Position numbers and translations under genes: made by a program
Source of the DNA: an uncultured bacterium
Lineage (GTDB): Bacteria; Elusimicrobiota; Elusimicrobia; Elusimicrobiales; Elusimicrobiaceae
Direction: 5' to 3'
Assembly: GCA_949297775.1 (NCBI GenBank)
Contig: CASFTM010000009.1
Coordinates: 32,011 to 96,010 of the forward strand
Length of the DNA: 64,000 nt
In this document: positions 20,675 to 27,727 of the stretch, piece after piece
Numbering within the stretch: position 1 is the stretch's first letter
How the letters are laid out: the number at the start of each line of letters is the position of its first letter
Notes under the pieces: model-generated
What the model was told of the DNA's origin: nothing
Databases searched by the model: none
Seen by the model: only the letters and a program-made list of their open reading frames with translations

Positions 20675-20830
20675 ATGACAGTATCAAACACAAACACAAA
20701 ATTGACGTACACCGGGAACGGCTCCACCCGTACTTTTGGGATCACGTTTCCTTTGTTGTCGGCCGCACATCTGCGTATTATTGTAACGGATGACGACGGA
20801 ACGGAAAGCGAAGTTACAAACCGCCCATGA
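20675..20830 (+). CDS. Tail fibre N-terminal piece (split gene, first part)
   Basis: A 51-residue frame starts two bases after the giant gene, with AGAGGT as ribosome site. It encodes LTYTGNGSTRTFGITFPLL followed by LRIIVTDDDGTESEV, the start of a T7-type tail fibre virion-attachment domain (compare T7 gp17, which opens with a similar LTYxxxGSxRxFxIPFxYL pattern). The frame then stops at a TGA that overlaps the ATG of the next frame (ATGA, 20827-20830). In intact relatives about 30 more residues of beta structure would follow before the RP(M)TQEID-like sequence that opens the next gene, so this looks like a deletion with frame change. Confidence 0.65.
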   Translation: MTVSNTNTKLTYTGNGSTRTFGITFPLLSAAHLRIIVTDDDGTESEVTNRP

Positions 20831-22197
20831 CCCAAGAAATTGACTTGCAAAGCGGTCATACGTTAGATGCAGCCGAATTAGAGGGCGGCTACGACAAACT
20901 AACCTACTTGTTACAAGAAATTAAAGAGCAAGTGGCCCGGTGTATTAAATACGCCGTAGCCCAAACCGATATTGCTACGGCCGAAAAGTTTTTAAGCGAT
21001 ATTATAACCGCCAGTGAGGCGGCGCAAACATCCGCTACGTCCGCCGCCTCATCTGCGACAAGGGCCAGTAATAAAGCAAGCGAGGCCTCTACTAGCCAAG
21101 TATTAGCGGCCGGATATGCTACTGACGCCTCCAACTATGCCGCGTCCGCAAGCGAGAGCGCGGCGGCGGCTCTTGCCAGTAAAAACGCCGCTAATACTGC
21201 GGCTTTTAATGCGGAACAGGCCGCAACCGCGGCCGAGAGTGCCAAAGAGGACGCGGAAGCCGCCAAGGATGTAGTGGACGGCTACAAAGATGATGCGGCC
21301 GGGTATGCCAGCGAGGCCAGTATTTCGGCTGACAACGCGGCCACTTCCGCAACCGCGGCCAATGATGCAAAGGCCTCCGCGCTTGCCGCCAAAGGCGCGG
21401 CAGAAACCGCGCAAGGAAAAGCAGAAACGGCCGAAAGCAACGCGCAAACCGCGGCCGAAACGGCGCAAGCCGCCGCGGCCGAACTTGCCGCGCATAATAC
21501 CGACACGACGGCGCACGCTGATATGCGCACACTTATTGCCGGAAAACAGGAAAAATTACCAGACGGCGCGGCCGGGCTTTACTTAAAAAAGACGGAAAAC
21601 GGGGTTACGTGGGGCCAGCCCTCCGGCGGAGGTGGTGGCGGTGGATCTGTGGATTGGGGAAGTATTGGCGGCACGTTGGCAGACCAAACCGATTTAATGA
21701 ATATATTAAATAACAAACAAGCCGCCGGGAATTATGCGGCCGCCAGCCACACGCACAATAAAACCGATATTACGGGTATGCCTACTAAACTAAGCGACCT
21801 TATAAACGATAGCGATTTTATTACGGCCGCGGATTTGCCTACCAAGGTGAGCGAATTGGAAAACGACAGCGGTTTTTTGACGAGCGTTTCATGGGGCGAT
21901 ATAGACGATAAGCCAAGCACTTTTACGCCGTCTAGCCATACGCATACCAAAAACCAAGTTACGGATATGCCTACGAAGTTAAGCGACTTTACGGACGATT
22001 TAGGAACTAACCCCACGCACACCCATAGCCAGTATTTGACAAGCGTGCCCGTGGCCTCCACTACCGTCGCCGGGAAAGTAAAGCCGGACGGAACAACTAT
22101 TACATCCGCCGCTGATGGCACTATTTCCGCCGTGGGCGGTGGCGGCAGTATCACGGCCACTTATGATAGTGCCAACAAAATTTTGACGTTAGAGTAA
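20827..22197 (+). CDS. Tail fibre, main part (coiled coil and collagen-like repeats)
   Basis: The 456-residue frame begins MTQEIDLQSGHTLDAAELEGGYDKL, cut here to note that residues 1-25 are the second half of the attachment domain begun at 20675. It continues as an Ala/Ser/Glu coiled coil (about residues 60-225) with heptads interrupted by ASNKASEAS-type repeats. Next come a poly-Gly linker near 270 and repeated MPTKLSDL / ASHTHNKTDI / SSHTHTK modules seen in phage fibre shafts. It is the shaft that links the tail to the distal proteins encoded next. Whether it is made as a separate chain, by re-initiation at ATGA, or by frameshifting is unknown. Confidence 0.75.
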   Translation: MTQEIDLQSGHTLDAAELEGGYDKLTYLLQEIKEQVARCIKYAVAQTDIATAEKFLSDIITASEAAQTSATSAASSATRASNKASEASTSQVLAAGYATDASNYAASASESAAAALASKNAANTAAFNAEQAATAAESAKEDAEAAKDVVDGYKDDAAGYASEASISADNAATSATAANDAKASALAAKGAAETAQGKAETAESNAQTAAETAQAAAAELAAHNTDTTAHADMRTLIAGKQEKLPDGAAGLYLKKTENGVTWGQPSGGGGGGGSVDWGSIGGTLADQTDLMNILNNKQAAGNYAAASHTHNKTDITGMPTKLSDLINDSDFITAADLPTKVSELENDSGFLTSVSWGDIDDKPSTFTPSSHTHTKNQVTDMPTKLSDFTDDLGTNPTHTHSQYLTSVPVASTTVAGKVKPDGTTITSAADGTISAVGGGGSITATYDSANKILTLE

Positions 22198-22209
22198 AGG
22201 AGCGAAAAT

Positions 22210-22965
22210 ATGGCAAACGAACTTTTATATGTACCCGGCGTAGGCACGCGCTATTATTATAATCCTACCACGGCCGGAACGGTAACCATGACCGAAATAG
22301 GATCTGGCACGCTGACTAGCGCGCTTGAAAACGGCCGCCCGGTTATGACTTTTGGCGGCAAGGCGTTAAAGTTTTCTATTGGTAACGGTATGCAAAATAG
22401 CCGCACAATAGAGTATTGGATGACGTTAAGCGGGTGGAACAACGCGGGTACGTCGCACCAGTGGGGCTATTTGGGGAGCCGTTCGGTTGGATTTGTGAAA
22501 TGGTTACCTAAACCCGTAACAGGCACAAACAATGTAAATTTTCAACTTGATTTTGGCGACGGCGACCCCGAGGACACAGTAGTAACATTACCCGACCAAT
22601 CCTCACCCGTGCACGTGGCCCAAGTGTTTGATACGAGCGATAGCAACTACCAATTAAAACTTTATGTCAACGGAACAAAAGTCAAAGAGCATTATTATCA
22701 CAACCCGTGGACGAATGTAATACTTATTGGCGGCTCTATTGCCGAAACAAACGACACCACGCTGACGGACGCCTTTACCGGGAAAATTAGCGATTTCTTA
22801 GTAACCGACAGCGCGAAATACACGGCCAACTTTACGCCCGCCCGGCCAAACGTAAATTTGAAAAGTTTATCAAAGGGCGGAAACCCTATACAAGGTTTTA
22901 CCGCCCCGGAAATGAACTATTTGGAAATTGATGGCATACCGTACAAAATTGCGGTGGCACAATAA
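22210..22965 (+). CDS. LamG/concanavalin-like distal tail protein
   Basis: This 251-residue protein has an AAGGAG site. The pattern GKALKFSIGNGMQNSRTIEYWM, shortened here to residues 50-71, then HVAQVFDTSDSNYQLKLYVNG and FTGKISDFLVTDSAKYT, is that of a LamG-like jelly-roll lectin. Such domains bind sugars or proteins, and in phage they sit at fibre tips. The gene lies between the fibre shaft and the DGR target in one tight run, so it probably belongs to the same adsorption apparatus. Confidence 0.7.
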   Translation: MANELLYVPGVGTRYYYNPTTAGTVTMTEIGSGTLTSALENGRPVMTFGGKALKFSIGNGMQNSRTIEYWMTLSGWNNAGTSHQWGYLGSRSVGFVKWLPKPVTGTNNVNFQLDFGDGDPEDTVVTLPDQSSPVHVAQVFDTSDSNYQLKLYVNGTKVKEHYYHNPWTNVILIGGSIAETNDTTLTDAFTGKISDFLVTDSAKYTANFTPARPNVNLKSLSKGGNPIQGFTAPEMNYLEIDGIPYKIAVAQ

Positions 22966-22976
22966 GGAGGGAAACA

Positions 22977-23276
22977 ATGGAAGTAGCAAAAGTAGTCGTA
23001 ACAGACGAGTGGAAAAAATTGGATGAACTCGTAGCGCAAGCCAAACCCGGCTTTGCGTTTGATAGCGGCAAGACGTACCAACTGCAAGCCGAGGGTGAGT
23101 ACGGTGTGCGGTTGTGTGTGTCTGCTGACACCCCCGGCGAAAAAGACGGGGTACGCATTGTAGGCACTCAAACCGCACATTTCAAAGTAGAAAGCGGTAA
23201 AGACCTCTATGTTAAATCGGTGGGCGGATTATCCAGCGCGGCCCCGCTTTTGGATGTTTCCACCATCGGGGAGTAA
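22977..23276 (+). CDS. Small tail-associated protein of unknown function
   Basis: This 99-residue protein is preceded by AAGGAGG. It has a short N-terminal helix (EWKKLDELVAQAKPG) followed by beta-strand-rich sequence containing YQLQAEGEYGVRLCVSA and ending DVSTIGE. The size and the place between a lectin-like protein and the DGR target suggest an adaptor or chaperone for the receptor-binding protein. It does not resemble the basic, all-helical Avd accessory protein of DGRs. I do not recognise the family. Confidence 0.55.
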   Translation: MEVAKVVVTDEWKKLDELVAQAKPGFAFDSGKTYQLQAEGEYGVRLCVSADTPGEKDGVRIVGTQTAHFKVESGKDLYVKSVGGLSSAAPLLDVSTIGE

Positions 23277-23281
23277 GCACT

Positions 23282-24874
23282 ATGTTAGAACAGCAAGCAG
23301 GTAGCATTGTATATTGTGGAACGGCCGCCCCGGCAAGCGGTACGGCCTCCGGCGGCGGGCTTGCCCCGCAAGCCATCTCTAACCGCAAAATCGTAAAAAG
23401 CGGCACTGCGTACTCTTTGACGTGGACGGATCCGGCCGACACGACCGTGAACGGGCAAGTGTTATGTGCATGGGGCGGTACGAAAATTGTACGTAAAGAG
23501 GGTTCTTTCCCGCAAAGCCCTACCGACGGCGTGGTAGTGTTAGACAACAAAGTACGCAACCAATACGCCTTAGAGCCATTTGTAGATACGGTGGACGATG
23601 CGGATAAGGTTTATAAATACCGCGCGTTTCCGTATTCCGTCAACGGCGTGTATGGTATGCAAACGCAAAATATGTTTGACAGATGGGTTTTTACGTTTAA
23701 GGAACTCATTACCGAAAGCGCGCCGGATTATCGTATTACTTACGACGACGACAACGCCAACTATACACCCGGCCACATGGATTTTACCACCGGGAAATTT
23801 GACTTTGGCGATTGGGCCAACTGTCCGCTTATTGCGTGGGAAAACCTCCGGCCGTGTATGGTTTATAATACTGACGCCGGAAACGACAAAAACGGAACTG
23901 TTGCCTATTATTTAGACCCGAACGACCACTCTAAAAAATACGGTAGCGATGAGGCCAGTGATGTAAGCAACCCGGATTTCCCCGGTAACGCTATGGTAGA
24001 AGTGCGCCGCGTTTTCAAAAAAGTAGTCGTGGACGGAAACTATATTATTAAGTCCTTTTCCAATGAGAAATTGGATGACGGCTACGAATGCTACCCGTGT
24101 AAAAAAGCCGATGGTACGTATGCCGATTTCTTCTACGCGCCTATGTTTATGGCCTCTTTGATTGACGGGAAATTCCGCTCTCTTGCCGGGCAAACGCTCA
24201 ATAAGAGCAAAACGGCCGCGCAAGAAAGAACATACGCACAAGCAAACGGCGACGGTTGGGATGTAGAAACGTGGGCCGACGACCAGTATTTTGAGGATTT
24301 AACAAAACTCATTATTGGTAGCACAAACGCGCAAGCCAAAATCGGCGAGGGCGTTACGTCCGGCGGTGAATCGGCTTTACTTTCCACGGGTACCACGTTG
24401 GATAAAGGTATGATGTACGGCTCTAATACCACCACCGTGGCCGTAAAAGCGTTTTACCGCGAAAACCCATGGGGTAGCCAATGGCGGCGTATGGTAGGTA
24501 TGTTGCTTGTCAACGGCGTGTGGAAAGTGAAAATGACCAAGTCCACCGTGGACGGCTCTACTGCGTCGGATTACAACCATACCGGGGAGGGTTACATTAC
24601 GTTGGAAGTGGCCACTCCGTCCGGCACTTCCGGCGGTTATATTTCCACTATTGAACAAGCCGGACAGTATGGTTGTTTCCCTACTGTAATGAGTGGCACG
24701 GAAAGCACGTACGAATGTGATGGCTGTTGGTTTAACAACAGCATTACGGCAGTCCCGCAGCGCGGCGGGGCCGCGTACTCTGGCCGTGTCTGCGGCCCGT
24801 CGTGCTTGTCTGTGGCCTCCACGGCGACGTATGCGCTCTGGTACGTCTCGGCGGCTCTTTCTTATCACCAATAA
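23282..24874 (+). CDS. DGR target: receptor-binding protein with C-type-lectin-like variable C-terminus
   Basis: This 530-residue protein starts five bases after the previous stop with GGGGAG upstream. The N-terminal ~350 residues are of unknown fold. From about residue 385, ENPWGSQWRRMVGMLLV and later GGYISTIEQAGQYGCFPTVM match the layout of formylglycine-enzyme/C-type-lectin folds used as DGR targets. The last ~39 codons are the variable repeat, coding GGAAYSGRVCGPSCLSVAS. The equivalent template codes GGNANNGRKCGPSYLNVNN, so surface Asn codons have been converted to Ala, Tyr, Ser and Leu. It is the presumed tip adhesin, diversified to bind changing receptors. It ends two codons after the VR region in a TAA, just before a GC hairpin. 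Confidence 0.88.
   Translation: MLEQQAGSIVYCGTAAPASGTASGGGLAPQAISNRKIVKSGTAYSLTWTDPADTTVNGQVLCAWGGTKIVRKEGSFPQSPTDGVVVLDNKVRNQYALEPFVDTVDDADKVYKYRAFPYSVNGVYGMQTQNMFDRWVFTFKELITESAPDYRITYDDDNANYTPGHMDFTTGKFDFGDWANCPLIAWENLRPCMVYNTDAGNDKNGTVAYYLDPNDHSKKYGSDEASDVSNPDFPGNAMVEVRRVFKKVVVDGNYIIKSFSNEKLDDGYECYPCKKADGTYADFFYAPMFMASLIDGKFRSLAGQTLNKSKTAAQERTYAQANGDGWDVETWADDQYFEDLTKLIIGSTNAQAKIGEGVTSGGESALLSTGTTLDKGMMYGSNTTTVAVKAFYRENPWGSQWRRMVGMLLVNGVWKVKMTKSTVDGSTASDYNHTGEGYITLEVATPSGTSGGYISTIEQAGQYGCFPTVMSGTESTYECDGCWFNNSITAVPQRGGAAYSGRVCGPSCLSVASTATYALWYVSAALSYHQ
24751..24863 (+). repeat. DGR variable repeat (VR)
   Basis: These 113 bases align without gaps to the template at 24964-25076 (offset 213). 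I count 23 mismatches, all at positions where the template has A (6 to G, 8 to C, 9 to T). All 83 non-A template bases are identical, and 7 of 30 template adenines are unchanged. The effect is 13 amino-acid changes and one silent change. Identity ends abruptly after CTT at 24863. Such adenine-only divergence is diagnostic of DGR mutagenic retrohoming. Confidence 0.97.
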
Positions 24875-24886
24875 GGGAGGGGGTAA

Positions 24887-24907
24887 AGGGGGGATAACCT
24901 CCCCCCT
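24887..24907 (+). promoter_or_regulatory. GC hairpin downstream of VR (putative homing structure)
   Basis: AGGGGGG at 24887-24893 pairs perfectly with CCCCCCT at 24901-24907 around a seven-base loop. It lies 23 bases after the VR and 12 after the target's stop codon. In BPP-1 and other DGRs a GC-rich hairpin or cruciform just downstream of VR marks the recipient site for homing, and TR lacks it. The same arrangement is seen here: no such hairpin follows TR. It could also serve as a terminator, but no T-run follows. Confidence 0.7.
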
Positions 24908-24963
24908 ACCGCCCATAGTTTTAAGGAGCAAATAACTGGATACGGGGATAAAAGTATAAGCCG

Positions 24964-25076
24964 AGTCCCGCAACGCGGCGGGAACGCGAACAATGGCCGT
25001 AAATGCGGCCCGTCGTACTTGAATGTGAACAACACGGCGACGAATGCGAACTGGAACATCTCGGCGGCTAATTCTT
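24964..25076 (+). repeat. DGR template repeat (TR)
   Basis: Non-coding copy of the VR located between the target gene and the reverse transcriptase. Read in the VR frame it has ten AAC/AAT asparagine codons plus one AAA, the typical template design in which adenine mutagenesis of AAY codons gives many residues but no stop codons. Similarity to VR starts at AGTCCCG and ends at CTT. Upstream of 24964 the two regions are not convincingly alike. The RNA copied from here is the template of the mutagenic cDNA. Confidence 0.96.
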
Positions 25077-25191
25077 GTGAAAAAGAGGTTTTATCAATGT
25101 ATTTTTATTTCCGCGCCCCTAGGCGAAAATTACCGCTAAGGAACGGGTTAGTAAGAAGTTTTGAAAGCCCGTTAGGGAAACAAGAAAGATT
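25077..25191 (+). ncRNA. DGR spacer RNA region between TR and RT
   Basis: 115 bases separate TR from the RT start codon. No frame of note is present. AACGGG at 25142-25147 can pair with CCCGTT at 25168-25173, enclosing a 20-base loop. In BPP-1 the corresponding spacer RNA folds and is bound by the RT-Avd complex to prime cDNA synthesis in TR. The same job is inferred here from position and size. Confidence 0.55.
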
Positions 25192-26331
25192 ATGAAAACA
25201 TATAAGCATTTGTTTGAACAACTTGTTTCAACCGAAAATATATCACGCGCGATATGGCGCGCCTCACACGGCAAACAAAAGCGGCGTGATGTGCGCTACG
25301 TGTTAGAAAACAGAATCTATTACGTGCGTGCTATTCAGTATTTACTCCGTAAGCAACTATGGCACCCGCGCGTCCATGGCGCGGTAGAAATAAATGACGG
25401 CGTGCTACTTAAAAAAAGGATTATTGTAAAGCCGGATTTTATCTATGAGCAGATAATCCATCACGCCCTTGTGCAAGTATTAAAGCCGTTGTTTATGAAC
25501 TCTATGTATGCGCTCTCGTGCGGGAGCGTACCTAAACGCGGCGGCGTGTACGGAAAGAAACATTTAAGTAAATGGATAAAGCGGCACCCCGCCTATGCTA
25601 AATACGCCGCTAAGGGTGATATACGGCATTTCTTTCAAAGCATCCCTATGGAGCGCGTGAAAGAAAAACTAGCGGCCAAGATAAAAGATAAACGCTTTTT
25701 GTGGGTATTATTTGCGGCCATAGGTAACTGTTACGCCTACTATAACGGCGAACTTATCTATATGGGGTTGTGTATCGGTTATTATACGAGCCAATGGATC
25801 GCCAACTGGTACTTGCAAGAAATGGATTATTTTGTCAAACAAACTTTACATATACGTTGCTATTTGCGCTATGTGGATGACTTTGTGCTGGTAGATAACA
25901 ATAAGCGTAAGTTACACCGGGCCGTACGTGCCATAAAAGCATGGCTTATCAAACGCGGGCTCACTCTAAAAGCAAATTGGCAAGTGTTTAAGTTAGCCGT
26001 ATTGCGCGAAAAAGAAAACGGTAAAAATTTACCGCGTATCGGCCGCGCTATTGATTTTATGGGATTTGTATTTTTTAGAAACAAAACGATTTTACGGCGC
26101 AATATCTTTTACCGTGCGTGTAATAAAGCCCGGCGTATTACCCGTAACTTGCCTAACTGGTACACGGCTCAACAGTTACTTTGTTATATGGGCTGGTTTA
26201 AGCATAGCGATACGTTTAATGCATTTAAGCGTTTTGTTACGGATTTGGTGGATGTGGCCGGACTCAAAAAGATGGTATCGGCCCACCAATTAAAACTCAA
26301 TAGGAGGCAAAAGCAGTATGTTAAAAATTGA
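25192..26331 (+). CDS. DGR reverse transcriptase
   Basis: This 379-residue RT has the motifs in order: a basic N-terminal region, RIIVKPDFIYEQIIHHAL (about 76-93), KGDIRHFFQSI with the first catalytic Asp at 143, IGYYTSQ at 195-201, RYVDDFVLVDN with YVDD at 227-230, and GRAIDFMGFVFF near 284-295. IGxxxSQ in motif 4 is the hallmark of DGR RTs, where group II intron and retron enzymes have QGxxxSP-like sequence. No maturase, endonuclease or protease domain is attached. With TR and VR immediately upstream, it makes adenine-mutagenised cDNA for homing into VR. The ribosome site is weak (AAGAAAG), which may keep expression low. Confidence 0.95.
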   Translation: MKTYKHLFEQLVSTENISRAIWRASHGKQKRRDVRYVLENRIYYVRAIQYLLRKQLWHPRVHGAVEINDGVLLKKRIIVKPDFIYEQIIHHALVQVLKPLFMNSMYALSCGSVPKRGGVYGKKHLSKWIKRHPAYAKYAAKGDIRHFFQSIPMERVKEKLAAKIKDKRFLWVLFAAIGNCYAYYNGELIYMGLCIGYYTSQWIANWYLQEMDYFVKQTLHIRCYLRYVDDFVLVDNNKRKLHRAVRAIKAWLIKRGLTLKANWQVFKLAVLREKENGKNLPRIGRAIDFMGFVFFRNKTILRRNIFYRACNKARRITRNLPNWYTAQQLLCYMGWFKHSDTFNAFKRFVTDLVDVAGLKKMVSAHQLKLNRRQKQYVKN

Positions 26332-26566
26332 ATGGAAAGAAAGCGAAAGTATGGAACGCCCGGCCGAAGTGGACGAAACCTCGTCGGCTCACGTGGCATA
26401 TCTACGTAAAGAAATTACCGAGGTGGAAACCCCGGCCACGGATAACCAACCCGCCAGCACGAAGTACGTTTATAAAGAGGCCGTACTCACCAAGGCTGAT
26501 TATGAATTGTACGTCATGGCCAAACAAGTAGCGGCCGAGGTACTGGCGCAAGCGCAAGGAGCGTAG
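26318..26566 (+). CDS. Small acidic phage protein after the RT
   Basis: This 82-residue frame overlaps the RT end by 14 bases and has AGGAGG 11 bases before its ATG, so it is probably translated. It is acidic, with SAHVAYLRKEITEVETPA in the middle and a C-terminal helix YELYVMAKQVAAEVLAQAQ. It is too short and too acidic to be the basic four-helix Avd accessory protein of DGRs. The function is unknown. It could belong to the tail module or open the lysis module that follows. Confidence 0.6.
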   Translation: MLKIEWKESESMERPAEVDETSSAHVAYLRKEITEVETPATDNQPASTKYVYKEAVLTKADYELYVMAKQVAAEVLAQAQGA

Positions 26567-26567
26567 T

Positions 26568-26828
26568 ATGAGCGCATCTGTAATTATTGCGCTTGTTGGG
26601 CTCGTGCTTACTGTTGGTACAACCGTGTTTGCCATCGGTAAAATCATCGGCGCATTTACGGCCAAAATTGCCGCCGAACTGGAAGCGTTAAAGCAGATAG
26701 TAGTTTTTCGTCTTGAAAACTTGGAAAAAAAGCAAGACAAATATAACCATCTGCAAGAGCGCGTAATCGGGTTAGAACGGGATAATAAAACCCTATTCAA
26801 CCTAATCAAAGGGGCTAACAATGGATGA
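26568..26828 (+). CDS. Small membrane protein with coiled coil (lysis module)
   Basis: This 86-residue protein has one N-terminal transmembrane segment (about residues 4-27, SVIIALVGLVLTVGTTVFAI) followed by a charged coiled coil to the end. The topology is that of XhlA-type or holin-accessory proteins, or of an inner-membrane spanin. It starts one base after the previous stop with AAGGAG and overlaps the endolysin gene by eight bases, placing it in the lysis cassette. Confidence 0.6.
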   Translation: MSASVIIALVGLVLTVGTTVFAIGKIIGAFTAKIAAELEALKQIVVFRLENLEKKQDKYNHLQERVIGLERDNKTLFNLIKGANNG

Positions 26829-27252
26829 GGAATTAAAGCAAAAAATCCGGGAGCGTACAAAACGCTTTGAGGGTTTGTCGCTTGTGCCTTATAAGTGCCC
26901 GGTAGGTGAGGACACTATTGGCTACGGGCATCTTATTAAAAACGGTATTACGCAAGCCGGAGCCGAGGTACTATTAGAGGAGGATTTGAAAGCCGCATAT
27001 CGTGCCGCCCGTGGTAATTTTGCGTGGTTTTCAAAACTCAACGGCCCGCGCCAAGCGGTGATTATAGATATGATTTTTAACATCGGTCTAACACGCTTGT
27101 ACGGGTTTAAGAAAATGCGCGCCGCTATTGAGGCGGGCGACTTTGAAACGGCCGCTAAGGAAATGCTGGATAGTAAATACGCCCGGCAAGTAGCATACCG
27201 CGCCCGGCTTAACGCCGAGATACTTAAAACAGGAGAGTGGAACAATGCCTAA
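26821..27252 (+). CDS. Endolysin, GH24 lysozyme (T4-type)
   Basis: This 143-residue phage lysozyme cleaves the glycan strands of peptidoglycan. The active-site region is clear: FEG with the catalytic Glu at 17, Cys at 26 and Thr at 32 in GEDTIGYGHL. The spacing (9 and 15 residues) equals that of the T4 lysozyme triad Glu11-Asp20-Thr26, so the usual Asp is replaced by Cys, a known tolerated variant. A later RQAVIIDMIFNIG block is also typical of the family. There is no N-terminal signal or anchor, so export depends on a holin, for which the gene at 27425 is the candidate. Confidence 0.9.
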   Translation: MDEELKQKIRERTKRFEGLSLVPYKCPVGEDTIGYGHLIKNGITQAGAEVLLEEDLKAAYRAARGNFAWFSKLNGPRQAVIIDMIFNIGLTRLYGFKKMRAAIEAGDFETAAKEMLDSKYARQVAYRARLNAEILKTGEWNNA

Positions 27253-27415
27253 GGTAACTTTCACGGAGGAACAACCCGACGGAAAAACAAAAGAGTGGAC
27301 GGTTATTCATTCTTTTAACTGCACTTATCCCATTAAAAAAGGGGCTAAGTGCTATATCTGCAAAAGTGGCAAGGATTATACCCTTATCACCGAGGCGGGT
27401 AAAACAAAAAAGTGA
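27245..27415 (+). CDS. Small phage protein, 56 residues
   Basis: The frame starts within the end of the endolysin gene (ATG at 27245, AGGAG upstream) and encodes MPKVTFTEEQ followed by a compact, beta-rich sequence with CYICKSGKDYTLI. Two of its three cysteines form a CxxC pair. The overlap and good ribosome site make it a likely real gene. The function is unknown. Confidence 0.55.
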   Translation: MPKVTFTEEQPDGKTKEWTVIHSFNCTYPIKKGAKCYICKSGKDYTLITEAGKTKK

Positions 27416-27424
27416 GGTGTAAAA

Positions 27425-27727
27425 ATGGAAATGCTGTACTTGTGTCTTGCCGCGGTTGCGGTGGTAGGTTTGATTGAATGGCTCAAAAATTTTTTGAAAG
27501 AATTTTTGGCTATTCCCGGATGGGCGTGGTCTTTGGTAGTATTGGCCGCCTCTTTCCTATGCGGCGCGCTGGTTGTTTTTGGCGCAAACGTCGGCCCGAA
27601 AACGCCGCTTATGGCGGTGCTTGCGGGGTTGGTGGTATTGGCCTTTGCGCAAATTGGATATGACAGCATTGTAAAGGCGATTGCCAAAAAAGCCGAGCAC
27701 GTGCTACCCGATGAAAAAACTAATTAA
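27425..27727 (+). CDS. Putative holin
   Basis: This 100-residue protein has about three hydrophobic segments: an N-terminal LYLCLAAVAVVGLIEWL, a WAWSLVVLAASFLCGALVV stretch, and PLMAVLAGLVVLAFAQIG. A charged C-terminal tail follows (KAIAKKAEHVLPDEK). Size, topology and place next to the endolysin fit a class I-like holin that opens the inner membrane at lysis. No family signature is certain. Confidence 0.6.
   Translation: MEMLYLCLAAVAVVGLIEWLKNFLKEFLAIPGWAWSLVVLAASFLCGALVVFGANVGPKTPLMAVLAGLVVLAFAQIGYDSIVKAIAKKAEHVLPDEKTN

Noticed and set aside
22210..24700. Further VR copies in other tail genes
   Set aside because: I found no second stretch resembling the TR in the lectin-like, fibre or small tail genes of this window.
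25192..26331. RT as a group II intron, retron or Abi-type enzyme
   Set aside because: IGxxxSQ instead of QGxxxSP, no maturase or endonuclease domain, no ribozyme-like flanks or msr/msd, and a TR/VR pair directly upstream.
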